64,000 bases of DNA from Bolinopsis microptera (lineage: Eukaryota > Ctenophora > Tentaculata > Lobata > Bolinopsidae). Below are positions 46,778 through 58,427 of the stretch, piece by piece; within the stretch, counting starts at the first letter, position 1, and the number at the start of each line of letters is the position of its first letter. Under the pieces are notes generated by a model that was not told the DNA's origin, searched no databases, and saw only the letters and a list, made by a program, of their open reading frames with translations. The position numbers and the translations under genes were made by a program. The DNA is taken from positions 22,252,828 through 22,316,827 of the forward strand of contig NC_087076.1 in NCBI RefSeq assembly GCF_026151205.1. Direction: 5' to 3'.

Positions 46778-49700
46778 ACTAGTGTTGTTGAGTCTCGGGT
46801 TTACTTTAGTCCACATCGCCACCTCCCCTGAGCGTGATGTACAGTATAATGTGGTGAGTATATTTATTAAGGAGTAATCTTTATCGTGTCTCTAATATTT
46901 ATCGTGTCTCTAATCTTTATCGTGTCTCTAATTGGTATCGTGTCTCTAATCTTTATCGTGTCTTTAATCTTTATCATGTCTATAATCTTTATCGTGTCTC
47001 TAATCTTTATTGTGTCTCTAATCTTTATCGTGTCTCTAATCTTTATCATTTCTGTAATCTTTATCATATCTCTAATCTTTATCGTGTCTCTAATCTTTAT
47101 CATGTCTATAATCTTTATCATGTCTCTAATTGGTATCGTGTCTCTAATCGTCTAATACAATCACCTCTATATTGATACATTTGTTGGTAACAACTGATCG
47201 GATCCCACAGAATCAGCTGTCCCTCTGATTGCATTTGGTTTATCTGATTGCTAATTGGTTTATTATTATTTTATATATAAATGAGCGTTCAATACCGTTA
47301 CCATGGTTATTATTATTATAAATCGGGTAGGTAGACACTAGCTCACACGCTCATGTAATGTTTGCTGACACCTGCATGAAAAACATTATTAACCGTTATA
47401 ATAATATACTGATATAATAAACAAGTCCCAGTTTACTGTTTATGCAGCAGAAAAACTGTTGCTTGTTGTGTTATTAGCATTGACGAGTACCATTTTCTGA
47501 AACGACGACTCCAGCCATTAGCTCCACCTCGTCACTACTTTATCCCAGATGATTATTTGCCCTGATCCCAGATGATAATTTGCCATGTTTTTGTCAAAAA
47601 GCTTCATTTTTAATTCTAAGATTCGGCATCTGTCTGTCTTGTGGCCTATAAAATGTAACAATAATTTAGTACAATGAGACAGCTGATAGGAATTGTTCCT
47701 GATATTCAGTGGAATGAATATCAGGTCCTATCATACCTCCATCACTAGTCACCATAGTTACACTACTAGTTACCATAGTTACACTACTAACTTAACAGTG
47801 AACATCTAAAAAGCAGCAGTATTGTTCCTGGAGGGGGATTTGTTTAAAACATATAAGAGGATGGATGATAATGAAGATGATGATGAAGATGACGATGGGA
47901 TAATGTTTTAAGTTTACATTACATTCAGCAGTATTGTAGTATTACTTTGTTTTAATGAGAATTATTTTTGTTTCAGCTTCACCAAGAGATGAGCCTGAAG
48001 GAAGCTTCTTTCATCATCGTATACATCACCCAAGCATGTAAGTAAACTGTATTCGAATATATTTTATGCCAATACTAAAATCAGTGGGAAGGATTTTAGA
48101 AAAATATAAAAATTACTATCTTAAACTATCCGAACAATTGCTAACTGTTTGGATGACATGTTAACAATTCGTTTCATCAGTTTAATTGGCAATTGATTCT
48201 CATTCAATTAGTTAAATCAAGTCAATTATTATTCGATTAGTTTAACTAAACACCTCCCCACAGTAGCAGCACCAGTAGTTACGCTAACTATGCGCTACTA
48301 TTGCTGCACCCAGAACTCTGCTCTAACTAAACTCCTCCCCACAGTGGCAGCACCAGTAGTTACACTAACTATGCGCTACTATTGCTGCACCCAGAACTCT
48401 GCTCTAACTAAACTCCTCCCCACAGTGGCAGCACCAGTAGTTACGCTAACTATGCGCTACTATTGCTGCACCCAGAACTCTGCTCTAAATAAACTCCTCC
48501 CCACAGTGGCAGCACCAGTAGTTACCCTAACTATGCGCTACTATTGCTGCACCCAGAACTCTGCTCTAACTAAACTCCTCCCCACAGTGGTAGCACCAGT
48601 AGTTACCCTAACTATGCGCTACTATTGCTGCACCCAGAACTCTGCTCTAACTAAACTCCTCCCCACAGTGGCAGCACCAGTAGTTACGCTAACTATGCGC
48701 TACTATTGCTGCACCCAGAACTCTGCTCTAAATAAACTCCTCCCCACAGTGGCAGCACCAGTAGTTACCCTAACTATGCGCTACTATTGCTGCACCCAGA
48801 ACTCTGCTCTAACTAAACCCCTCCCCCACAGTGGCAGCACCAGTAGTTACGCTAACTATGCGCTACTATTGCTGCACCCAGAACTCTGCTCTAACTAAAC
48901 TCCTCCCCACAGTAGCAGCACCAGTAGTTACACTAACTATGCGCTACTATTGCTGCACCCAGAACTCTGCTCTAACTAAACCCCTCCCCCGCAGTGGCAG
49001 CACCAGTAGTTACGCTAACTATGCGCTACTATTGCTGCACCCAGAACTCTACTCTAACTAAACTCCTCCCCCACAGCTGTAGCAGCACCAGTAGTTACGC
49101 TAACTATGCGCTACTATTGCTGCACCCAGAACTCTGCTCTAACTAAACTCCTCCCCACAGTAGCAGCACCAGTAGTTACGCTAACTATGCGCTACTATTG
49201 CTGCACCCAGAACTCTACTCTAACTAAACTCCTCCCCACAGCTGTAGCAGCACCAGTAGTTACGCTAACTATGCGCTACTATTGCTGCACCCAGAACTCT
49301 GCTCTAACTAAACTCCTCCCCCACAGCTGTAGCAGCACCAGTAGTTACGCTAACTATGCGCTACTATTGCTGCACCCAGAACTCTGCTCTAACTAAACTC
49401 CTCCCCACAGTGGCAGCACCAGTAGTTACGCTAACTATGCGCTACTATTGCTGCACCCAGAACTCTGCTCTAACTAAACTCCTCCCCCACAGCTGTAGCA
49501 GCACCAGTAGTTACGCTAACTATGCGCTACTATTGCTGCACCCAGAACTCTGCTCTAACTAAACTCCTCCCCACAGTAGCAGCACCAGTAGTTACGCTAA
49601 CTATGCGCTACTATTGCTGCACCCAGAACTCTACTCTAACTAAACTCCTCCCCACAGCTGTAGCAGCACCAGTAGTTACGCTAACTATGCGCTACTATTG

Positions 49701-52700
49701 CTGCACCCAGAACTCTGCTCTAACTAAACTCCTCCCCACAGTAGCAGCACCAGTAGTTACTCTAACTATGCGCTACTATTGCTGCACCCAGAACTCTACT
49801 CTAACTAAACTCCTCCCCCACAGCTGTAGCAGCACCAGTAGTTACGCTAACTATGCGCTACTATTGCTGCACCCAGAACTCTGCTCTAACTAAACTCCTC
49901 CCCACAGTAGCAGCACCAGTAGTTACGCTAACTATGCGCTACTATTGCTGCACCCAGAACTCTACTCTAACTAAACTCCTCCCCACAGCTGTAGCAGCAC
50001 CAGTAGTTACGCTAACTATGCGCTACTATTGCTGCACCCAGAACTCTACTCTAACTAAACCCCTCCACCACAGTAGCAGCACCAGTAGTTACGCTAACTA
50101 TGCGCTACTATTGCTGCACCCAGAACTCTACTCTAACTAAACTCCTCCCCACAGCTGTAGCAGCACCAGTAGTTACGCTAACTATGCGCTACTATTGCTG
50201 CACCCAGAACTCTGCTCTAACTAAACTCCTCCACCACAGTAGCAGCACCAGTAGTTACACTAACTATGCGCTACTATTGCTGCACCCAGAACTCTACTCT
50301 AACTAAACTCCTCCCCACAGCTGTAGCAGCACCAGTAGTTACGCTAACTATGCGCTACTATTGCTGCACCCAGAACTCTACTCTAACTAAACCCCTCCAC
50401 CACAGTAGCAGCACCAGTAGTTACGCTAACTATGCGCTACTATTGCTGCACCCAGAACTCTGCTCTAACTAAACTCCTCCACCACAGTAGCAGCACCAGT
50501 AGTTACACTAACTATGCGCTACTATTGCTGCACCCAGAACTCTGCTCTAACTAAACTCCTCCCCACAGCTGTAGCAGCACCAGTAGTTACGCTAACTATG
50601 CACTACTATTGCTGCACCCAGAACTCTGCTCTAACTAAACTCCTCCACCACAGTAGCAGCACCAGTAGTTACACTAACTATGCGCTACTATTGCTGCACC
50701 CAGAACTCTACTCTAACTAAACTCCTCCCCACAGCTGTAGCAGCACCAGTAGTTACGCTAACTATGCGCTACTATTGCTGCACCCAGAACTCTGCTCTAA
50801 CTAAACTCCTCCCCACAGTGGCAGCACCAGTAGTTACGCTAACTATGCGCTACTATTGCTGCACCCAGAACTCTGCTCTAACTAAACTCCTCCCCACAGT
50901 GGCAGCACCAGTAGTTACACTAACTATGCGCTACTATTGCTGCACCCAGAACTCTGCTCTAATTAAACTCCTCCCCACAGTGGCAGCACCAGTAGTTACA
51001 CTAACTATGCGCTACTATTGCTGCACCCAGAACTCTGCTCTAACTAAACCCCTCCCCACAGTAGCAGCACCAGTAGTTACGCTAACTATGCGCTACTATT
51101 GCTGCACCCAGAACTCTGCTCTAACTAAACTCCTCCCCACAGTGGCAGCACCAGTAGTTACGCTAACTATGCGCTACTATTGCTGCACCCAGAACTCTGC
51201 TCTAACTAAACTCCTCCCCACAGTAGCAGCACCAGTAGTTACGCTAACTATGCGCTACTATTGCTGCACCCAGAACTCTGCTCTAACTAAACCCCTCCCC
51301 ACAGTGGCAGCACCAGTAGTTACACTAACTATGCGCTACTATTGCTGCACCCAGAACTCTGCTCTAACTAAACTCCTCCCCGCAGTAGCAGCACCAGTAG
51401 TTACACTAACTATGCGCTACTATTGCTGCACCCAGAACTCTGCTCTAACTAAACTCCTCCCCACAGTGGCAGCACCAGTAGTTACGCTAACTATGCGCTA
51501 CTATTGCTGCACCCAGAACTCTGCTCTAACTAAACCCCTCCCCCGCAGTAGCAGCACCAGTAGTTACACTAACTATGCGCTACTATTGCTGCACCCAGAA
51601 CTCTGCTCTAACTAAACTCCTCCCCGCAGTAGCAGCACCAGTAGTTACACTAACTATGCGCTACTATTGCTGCACCCAGAACTCTGCTCTAACTAAACTC
51701 CTCCCCACAGTAGCAGCACCAGTAGTTACGCTAACTATGCGCTACTATTGCTGCACCCAGAACTCTGCTCTAACTAAACTCCTCCCCACAGTTGCAGCAC
51801 CAGTAGTTACACTAACTATGCGCTACTATTGCTGCACCCAGAACTCTGCTCTAACTAAACTCCTCCCCACAGTGGCAGCACCAGTAGTTACGCTAACTAT
51901 GCGCTACTATTGCTGCACCCAGAACTCTGCTCTGATAGTAGGTGTCCTCCTCAGCACTTCCTCTTTTATTACGGAGTCCTTCCACTTTATGCCAGCCATT
52001 CACATCTTCCTAGGTAAGAATAATCACTAGTCACCATAGTTACACTACTAGTTACCATAGTTACACTACTACATTCACATCTTCCTAGGTAAGAATAATC
52101 GACTACTACACCAAATAAAATTATGATAATACTAAAGGAACATTGCAAGTACTCCACTGACTTAAGTAACTGAAAAAAGTTACATTTTTTTTCCAAAAAA
52201 GGCTGTACCCTATAGGGCCTGTACGGTACGTACCTTTAAAAGTTGCTGTACCGTACGTAATTTAAGCCCAGTATCGTACGTACTTCTCATTATAGGGTAA
52301 GAATAGCAGGTGAAACATGAAACCCGGCCGTTAGGGCAAGATAGGGAGGATAAAATGACTTTGTTTGAAATAGGTATCACCCAAAATCATCTTTATCACC
52401 TTATCTCCTAGATTTTGTTTAAGTTTAACCAAATCAAGATAATATTACCTCTCAATTGCTGATCTAATTTACTTGCCGGAACACTGAAATCATGATTTGA
52501 ACAAGGGATCGTTCACATATAACGTACTAGGCTACTAGTGTTTGTCATTTTATACCTCCCCATCAAAAAATCCTTCTGTCCCTGCTCCCCATCCCCCTTT
52601 TATGTTTTTTATGACTATTCTTTAGAAATCACACGTCGTGATTTCCCTGCACTCGGGCAGTTCCCAGTTCCTGACGTTAGGTTCACATATTGTCCAAAAA

Positions 52701-54032
52701 TTGATTACGTAATATGTAATAATAACGACCCTTAAGTATTTCTGAACCCGTCTTGCCCGGATTACATAATATGTTAACGATTCCTAGTTCCAACTTTGAC
52801 ACTAGTTTTGTTTTACCCCAGCAATCTGCATGGGAGTTGCCCGAGCCCTGGTGGATACGTCAGTACTTCACATCATAGCCGGCAAGAACCCAGCCCTCCC
52901 GGGAACCACAGGTTTTAGCATTTGGTCCGCCACATTGGGGTTCAGTTACGCAGTGGCTGGAATGATCATGTTCTTTATCTCAGATTCAGATAGTATCTCA
53001 CAGGTTTGTCATGTTCTTTAAGTTTATATTCAATGGATATTAGAAAAAAATTTACATGCCATTAAAAAGGATTCTTGGCACTAATTATTTCTGCCCTACT
53101 TCCCCTTTTTCTGCGAGACTGAAAATTGCATGTGTTCACTGAATGTTTGTTTTCAGGCCACGGACAGTGTAAACAATGCTAACAGTACCGCCCTAACTGG
53201 TGATCCAAATTTAGCGTTTAGTTTCGCGGAGATGGTCACACCAATGGTTATCTACATAATCGGGGGAGGGTTCTTAGTGGGTGCTTCCGTAAAAGGCAAA
53301 TGCGACTTGAAACAGCAGCTGATTGAAAATGATCCCCGCAAAGGGTCGGTCAGACTGAACAGACGGGCTTATTGTGCTGTAGCTGTAATGATACTATTCT
53401 ACGGGTTTATAGGCAGCAACCTGTTCCAGTTGTTTGCAGTTTGCTCGGATAGTATTGGTTTCCAGGCTCAGTCTCTCACTTGTTTCGGAGTAGCCTTCAC
53501 TCTGATGAGTCTATATGTGACATACCGAGGGAAATCCGAGCTGGATACCTCTGCAATACTTTCCACTCTCCTGGTTATTGGGTTTATCTTAACAGGGATC
53601 CTCTTCCCTGTGGACTGTATTGCTGGGGAGGATTTCTACATGATGGGGAGTTCCATGATGCTCATCCCCATGGCAGGGATGTTCCTAGGAGGGGGGTGTG
53701 GTCTCCTCACTTGCGAGGTCCTGTCTCTTGTCTCCATGGGGTGGCCCACTATCTTCAAATACGCAGCTCTGGTGTCTTCACAGGGACTGTGGGCGGCTGC
53801 CTCCCCCTTTGTCCCTATAGACGGCTGGCCGCGTAACTTCCTTGTTATAATGTCAGTCCTTGCTGTAGTGTATTACTTCACCGCCTTTTACATTCACGCT
53901 GTTCTTAAGAGGTTCAAGAAGGTGAAGGATAGGGAGAGGTTGACGTACGGAGCAGTGGACCAAAAACCTAAAGAAATTGAAAACATACCAATACCATCAT
54001 CTTCAGCTACATCTGATGTGGTCCCTGTTTGA
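46778..54032 (+). CDS. Multi-pass transporter-like membrane protein, 3' half
   Basis: Five exons with matching phases: 46778-46853, 47977-48037, 51939-52013, 52822-53003 and 53157-54032 (TGA). The joined protein of about 420 residues has roughly eleven hydrophobic helices, for example LVLLSLGFTLVHIATSPE, EASFIIVYITQALGVLLSTS, AICMGVARALVDTSVLHIIA, MVTPMVIYIIGGGFLVGASV and MAGMFLGGGCGLLTCEVLSL. It ends with a hydrophilic tail KRFKKVKDRERLTYGAVDQK. The helix count and Gly-rich GMFLGGGCGLLTCE segment suggest a Major Facilitator-type transporter lacking its first helix or helices (exon 46778 starts in phase 2, so earlier exons exist). The substrate is unknown. AATAAA follows at 54203. The internal exon joins were chosen by GT-AG sites and phase. 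Confidence 0.75.
46876..47155 (+). repeat. 18-bp minisatellite in transporter intron
   Basis: About fifteen units of TCTCTAATCTTTATCGTG, starting 22 bases after the donor of the exon ending at 46853. The ORFs on both strands (ISLIFIV-type repeats) are artefacts. Confidence 0.95.
47156..47976 (+). other. Intron remainder
   Basis: AT-rich. At about 47745-47793 is ATCACTAGTCACCATAGTTA-CACTACTAGTTACCATAG..., repeated almost exactly at 52024-52072 beyond the big minisatellite. Confidence 0.5.
48241..51932 (+). repeat. 81-84-bp minisatellite, about 45 copies
   Basis: Unit: AACTAAACTCCTCCCCACAG-TGGCAGCACCAGTAGTTACG-CTAACTATGCGCTACTATTG-CTGCACCCAGAACTCTGCTCT. Variants carry CACAGCTGTAGCAGC or CCACCACAGTAGCAGC and change unit length by 1-3 bases. 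It fills the intron and ends directly at the acceptor of the exon at 51939. Many units are open in all the frames that the ORFs use. Each has a pyrimidine tract plus CACAG like a splice acceptor. Confidence 0.97.
51998..52101 (+). repeat. Duplicated exon end and splice donor
   Basis: ATTCACATCTTCCTAGGTAAGAATAATC occurs at 51998-52025 and again at 52073-52100 (28 bases in a row in the genome, 75 apart). The copy duplicates the last coding bases and the donor GTAAGA of the exon ending at 52013. Use of the second donor would add a stop (TAG) to the reading frame. Confidence 0.9.
52102..52821 (+). other. Intron without recognisable content
   Basis: Contains GTACGGTACGTACC-type repeats at 52218-52290, otherwise nothing supported before the acceptor TTTTACCCCAG. 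Confidence 0.4.
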
Positions 54033-54202
54033 ATCGTGCTTCTTCGCTCTAAAAGCAACAAATGAACACTATCACAACATCTCTATTACTATTAGTGGTA
54101 ATATCTTTGTCAGGGGAATATAAAATGGGAGATGAGATCTGAATAGTCTATATCAATAAGTTCACGATTGTAGTGGATTCCTGGTCATATACAAATGAGA
54201 CA

Positions 54203-54208
54203 AATAAA
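54203..54208 (+). terminator. Polyadenylation signal AATAAA
   Basis: AATAAA 171 bases after the stop codon of the transporter-like gene. Confidence 0.65.
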
Positions 54209-54364
54209 GCTTCTAGAAGGTTCCAGAAGTGTGGGGACCACCAAACCTGTCGCCTCGGGAAGGACATTTGCACCATCGTAGGCGCATGTGTGAGCTGAAA
54301 TACGTATTTTCTTCCCTGGTCAACTTACCAATATTACTTTATAAATTTGAGCATTTTTATTTCC

Positions 54365-54455
54365 TTTTCACCCTTTTGAAAAAAGGCAATAGTGAAAGGT
54401 TACGAATGGAGGTTTTTGCAGAAAAACGTGGATTTTGGAGAACGAGATAGGTGGG
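54365..54455 (-). repeat. Dispersed repeat (inverse of 29.0 kb)
   Basis: About 80 bases matching 29028-29105 in inverse orientation, including GTGAAAGGTTACGAATGG and TGCAGAAAAACGTGGATTTT. Confidence 0.75.
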
Positions 54456-54569
54456 TTTAAATATGTCGTGTGTTCGTTCGTTACCATTTTTTTATAATTA
54501 TTACAGGTTATATATATAATGAATATCATCATTGTCAAAAATAAAAACCAGTCCATGGGACTGAAAAAA

Positions 54570-55814
54570 TTAATTAACTTTCGATTCGAAAGAGTTAAAT
54601 TCTAAATCATCCATGTTAGATAATTCTACAGTTCTATTTGAGGTTTTTCTAGATCCTCTTATACATAATAAAATCATTTTTCTAATTAAAAAAGATAACT
54701 TACACCGATAATAATTAATAATATCGCTGTAATTCTGTTTTTGTTTATATGCAAGTTTATTGCATAGTAGTTTCTCGAACGTCTTAGCCTGCGGTCCCAT
54801 GCCACCCGTCACTGAGTAGATTAATGGAGCAAATGATCCGTGCTCTACATTTAAAATCCTTTCGTTGTAACATCTGGATTTCTGTTTCTCGGCATTCTCC
54901 ATGACTTTCTTTGTCGAATGTTGAAGGTAGGAATTAGAATTAGGATTAATTACCTTAACATCGAAAAAAGCCACTTGGCCTGCCCTATAGAAACCACGAG
55001 CTTTTATATCCGGTCTCGCCTGGTCACCCGTAAGTGTCGAAGACCTCGTGAACTGCTCTCCTTCTAGTTCTTGAAGCTGAGGTTCAACTTCCACGTCCGA
55101 GCAAACCGTCTTCAACAAGCCTCCTAAAAAATCCCTAATTTCGTTGTGTCTGATAATGATGTAGCCACCAAGATGGCAATTTAGAGAATGGTTCACATCA
55201 AACGTTTTTCCACATGGACAGTGTGAAGGTAAACGATCCAGATCTAAGTTGTATCGCAATCTGATAGAATCCCTAAATTCAGATTTATTTAGAACGAAAC
55301 CATGTTTTCTTAGTGGTAGACATGAGAGCCAATTTGAGCTCCCTGGTTCGCTAATCTGCTCCAAAATCCTTGCAGTGTTCTTGTCAACCTTTTTAAGTAT
55401 CTCCTCTTGTTGTTCTTTATATTCCAAAACACGCTGTTTTAACATATCTTGAAGCTCATCTCTCGATTCCGTGTCAGTTGTAGCAAGAGATTTTCCTTTC
55501 ATGGAATTTACCAGTCCCCGGGTTACCAAAAGCGATGCAGCATGTTCTCTTTTCGCTAGATACTCCAACTGTGGCATTCCCATACCTCCGTTCTTTAATG
55601 GTAATGACATAAGCTCTCGGTGTATAGGAGATACTGGACAACCAAATATAGTTGGAATAAGCTCATGAGTGATTATTTTGTCAAGAGGGCCCATATAAGA
55701 GCTGATATCTAGTGTCCTCATAAAATATGTAAATTTGTGGCGGACACCGTGCGTAAAACAAGCGTAGGCTGCCTGAGGCTGTGATTTGGCAAACTGTACT
55801 AACTTACCATGCAA
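54570..55814 (-). CDS. Retroelement polyprotein C-terminus, PD-(D/E)XK
   Basis: Intronless 414-residue ORF on the minus strand. It begins in the middle of a larger protein (LVQFAKSQPQAAYACFTHGV, then LPLKNGGMGMPQLEYLAKRE, a typical post-reverse-transcriptase thumb). Residues 199-223 form a Cys/His cluster: CPCG, H209, C213, RHNE. Residues 268-287 read RPDI...AFFDVKV, with P268-D269, D285 and K287, a PD-(D/E)XK nuclease signature. SFAPLIYSVTGGMG and CKLSFLIRKMILLCIRGSR follow. From memory this order recurs in cnidarian retroelement proteins; I cannot fix the clade. The 5' part with the polymerase is absent (truncation at 55815). The remaining 414 codons have no stop, so the copy is young or constrained. 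Confidence 0.7.
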   Translation of the reverse strand: MHGKLVQFAKSQPQAAYACFTHGVRHKFTYFMRTLDISSYMGPLDKIITHELIPTIFGCPVSPIHRELMSLPLKNGGMGMPQLEYLAKREHAASLLVTRGLVNSMKGKSLATTDTESRDELQDMLKQRVLEYKEQQEEILKKVDKNTARILEQISEPGSSNWLSCLPLRKHGFVLNKSEFRDSIRLRYNLDLDRLPSHCPCGKTFDVNHSLNCHLGGYIIIRHNEIRDFLGGLLKTVCSDVEVEPQLQELEGEQFTRSSTLTGDQARPDIKARGFYRAGQVAFFDVKVINPNSNSYLQHSTKKVMENAEKQKSRCYNERILNVEHGSFAPLIYSVTGGMGPQAKTFEKLLCNKLAYKQKQNYSDIINYYRCKLSFLIRKMILLCIRGSRKTSNRTVELSNMDDLEFNSFESKVN

Positions 55815-57356
55815 CGAAAAAGTTGGGCGCGCGCGAGGATTGCTTGCGGAGATGTGATGTATAGATAGCCTGTGATCTATGAATGCGCGGCGCGACTGTG
55901 TATATGATGCATGTAATGTATAATATTACTATTAGGTAATACACCCAATTTGTACGTGGCACGCGTAGTGTATTGATGTGTACACGAGTATATATAATTG
56001 ATTCACGATGTCAATCCTTCGCAGCTCGGTGAGGCACAGTGGTGCATCTCGCCGATCTACCGAAGGTAGAGAAGCGTTGGTTGCGAGAAGCGTTGGTTGC
56101 GAGAAGCATTATTTGATGCGCGCGCGACCCAGTAGTGCATCGCGCTACAAATATATAATAGTTTACCTTTGCTGATAATTTCTTGAATTACAGATACAAG
56201 TTAAGTTCTATGGCAATTGAACTGAATTTCAAGTGTTTCCCGTATTTGATGCATAATTGATCAATATTATTATCATGAAGATTGAAGTGAGCTGATTGGA
56301 GCTTATAGTTATACTTAAATTTATATAGTATATACTTATAGTATACTTATACTTAAATATATATAGTAAATGTGAAATGGAAATCTAGCGTCCGCCAAAA
56401 CGAAACAACGGGCGCAATTCTTGTTTTGTGCTCAAGGTAATTATTAAATTATTGTTAATTACTTATTTAAACAATATTATGAGAGTTGAGGTTCCAAGTT
56501 CCAACTACATGTAGTGTTGCCATGGTTACATTATCATCAATATGAGAAGAAGATTTTTTCTTTTAAATACAAGTTTAATGAGAATTTAAGATTTCTCCAC
56601 GAACATGTTCAATCAATTAAAACACAAAATATAATACTGACTACTGAGAAATAGGTTAGTCGGATAACACTCCCATTTAACTGTTGAGAGGTATGCTAGG
56701 TCAAGAATGAAATGTCAGCGTTGGATTAATTTAAAAGACATGATTAAATGTGATTTGAATTTTATAAGGTTTAAATTTAGACATTATTCGAGATCAATTT
56801 GAAATGGCGAATATTAGATTGTTTTGAACAATATTTTAATGGATTAAGATTTCTGATAGAGATCAGTTTACTGTGTGTTCAAGAACACGATTTTTATATT
56901 AAAAACTTCTGTTAGCATATCATAATACTATCTGTTATAAGAGTATTAAACAGGTTGTATATCCCGGCCACCCCTCCCTTCATAATAGTCTTATACATAG
57001 CTATTGTGTTAAACTTACACTAACATCGTAATCATTAGAAACCCAGGGCCCCTCAGTGATTACGTAATATGTGAATAATATGTAATATGTTAACTACCTG
57101 CTTAATACTCGGCTGTATCTGTTACTTGGCTTAATTCTGAGTAGTTTCAGTTTTTCATTAACTTTTCAAAACTCATGTTGAGTAGTCTCTAATTTTCAAA
57201 ATGTTTCAAAATTCAAATACCATTTGTTCAAATAGTTACTGTTGCCATAGTTACTGTTCAAATGTACATTTAATAAAACCTCCGTTTATATCATTTATCA
57301 AGCTTAAGTATACTTTAACTTCGGGTATATTTAACACATCTTATTTAGTTTAAGTG
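55815..57356. other. No supported gene
   Basis: 55830-56160 has CpG-bearing GCGCGC patches and a tandem GAAGCGTTGGTTGCGA pair; the rest is AT-rich. No exon or TIR is supported. It presumably contains the promoter of the exon at 57357. Confidence 0.4.
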
Positions 57357-57485
57357 ATGACTTTAGACGAGGAACTGCCAGAAAAGGTAGTAAGAAAGGG
57401 TGACTTCGTTACAGTTATAGTGGTCAGTCTCGTGTACTGCCTGATCCAGATACCCAGCATTACCCCTACCACTTTTCAGCAATCG
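57357..57485 (+). CDS. Probable first exon of a membrane protein
   Basis: ATG 57357 reads MTLDEELPEKVVRKGDFVTV then IVVSLVYCLIQIPSITPTTF-QQS to a phase-0 donor GTATGT at 57486. An acidic cytosolic start followed by one hydrophobic helix with a Pro-rich exit is what the first helix of a transporter looks like. The transporter-like gene at 46.8-54.0 kb lacks its first exons, so this could be the start of a tandem paralogue whose other exons lie beyond the window or in the minisatellite region. No following exon was found. Confidence 0.4.
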
Positions 57486-57486
57486 G

Positions 57487-57692
57487 TATGTTATAATAAT
57501 AATATATTATTAATAAATAAATATAATACTTATATTTATTTATTATAATTTATATTAGTTTATTATAGAGTGGTATGTTATAATAATAAATAAATATAAT
57601 ACTTATATTTATTTATTATAATTTATAAATTATAATAAATAAATATAATACTTATATTTATTTATTATAGTTTATATTAGTTTATTATAGAG
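57487..57692 (+). repeat. AT-rich tandem repeat after the exon
   Basis: Three overlapping units of AATAAATAAATATAATACTT-ATATTTATTTATTATA, each strongly self-complementary, two of them followed by GTTTATTATAGAGTGGT-type spacers. Confidence 0.85.
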
Positions 57693-58427
57693 TGGTCACG
57701 TTGATATTACGGAGCCTTCGTTTTTCTTAGAATAAGCCTTACTATTCTCGTTCCTATTTTGAGAGCGATTCTCGTTGAATTGAGGCCGTGGTCACGGATT
57801 TCAGAGAATCGGCGGTCTGTTTTTTTTACAGTTTTACTTTGAAAGTTGTTTGTTGCTGAATATTTTGATCACGTCACCATTTAGAACCGCTCTGACATGG
57901 TTAGTACCTGACACTTGTGTCAGTTGCTAACCATATGGGCGGTATACAAATTACAAGCACAACATTTCATTTCAAAGTACCGTACACATATTACGTAGGG
58001 AGGAGGGAGGAAATACTTTTACTCGAGTAATCTAAACAATTATAAACAAAAGTGCTAGTCGAATATGCGGAGAGGGGGTCTAAGTCTGGCTTCTGAAATG
58101 TACGCTGTAAGCTGATTCGTAACCATGGTGACACAGATTTCGTGAGATTTAATGTATAATATTGCAGAGAGTTAACACTACGGAAGTTGACGTTGTTTTT
58201 TCTCTCATCCCCCACAAAGATATGATTCCTGTGTTGATTTACTTTACAGCTGTAGCAGGTAACCATGGTAACACTACTTACTAGTTATTATTATTATTAG
58301 CAGGTAACACTATTTATTAGACGGTTTCATTTATGATATTTCACTAAACATCGGTAAACTATAGTACATATTATGGTATTTCAGTTATGGAATTCACCGT
58401 CTCTAAATTCACCATATTTTGCATTAA
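57693..58427. other. No supported gene
   Basis: Includes GGTAACCATGGTAACACTAC (58257-58276) and GTAACCATGGTGACAC (58119-58134). The minus-strand ORF at 57991-58266 resembles nothing I know. Confidence 0.4.

Noticed and set aside
46867-47155. Hydrophobic ISLIFIV repeat ORF and antisense KIRDTI repeat ORF
   Set aside because: An 18-bp intronic satellite; both strands open because the unit is a multiple of three.
48241-51932. CRISPR-like regular repeat array and ORFs of MRYYCCTQNSA repeats
   Set aside because: Units are contiguous with no unique spacers, in a eukaryotic intron, and the ORFs follow from unit length. It is a minisatellite.
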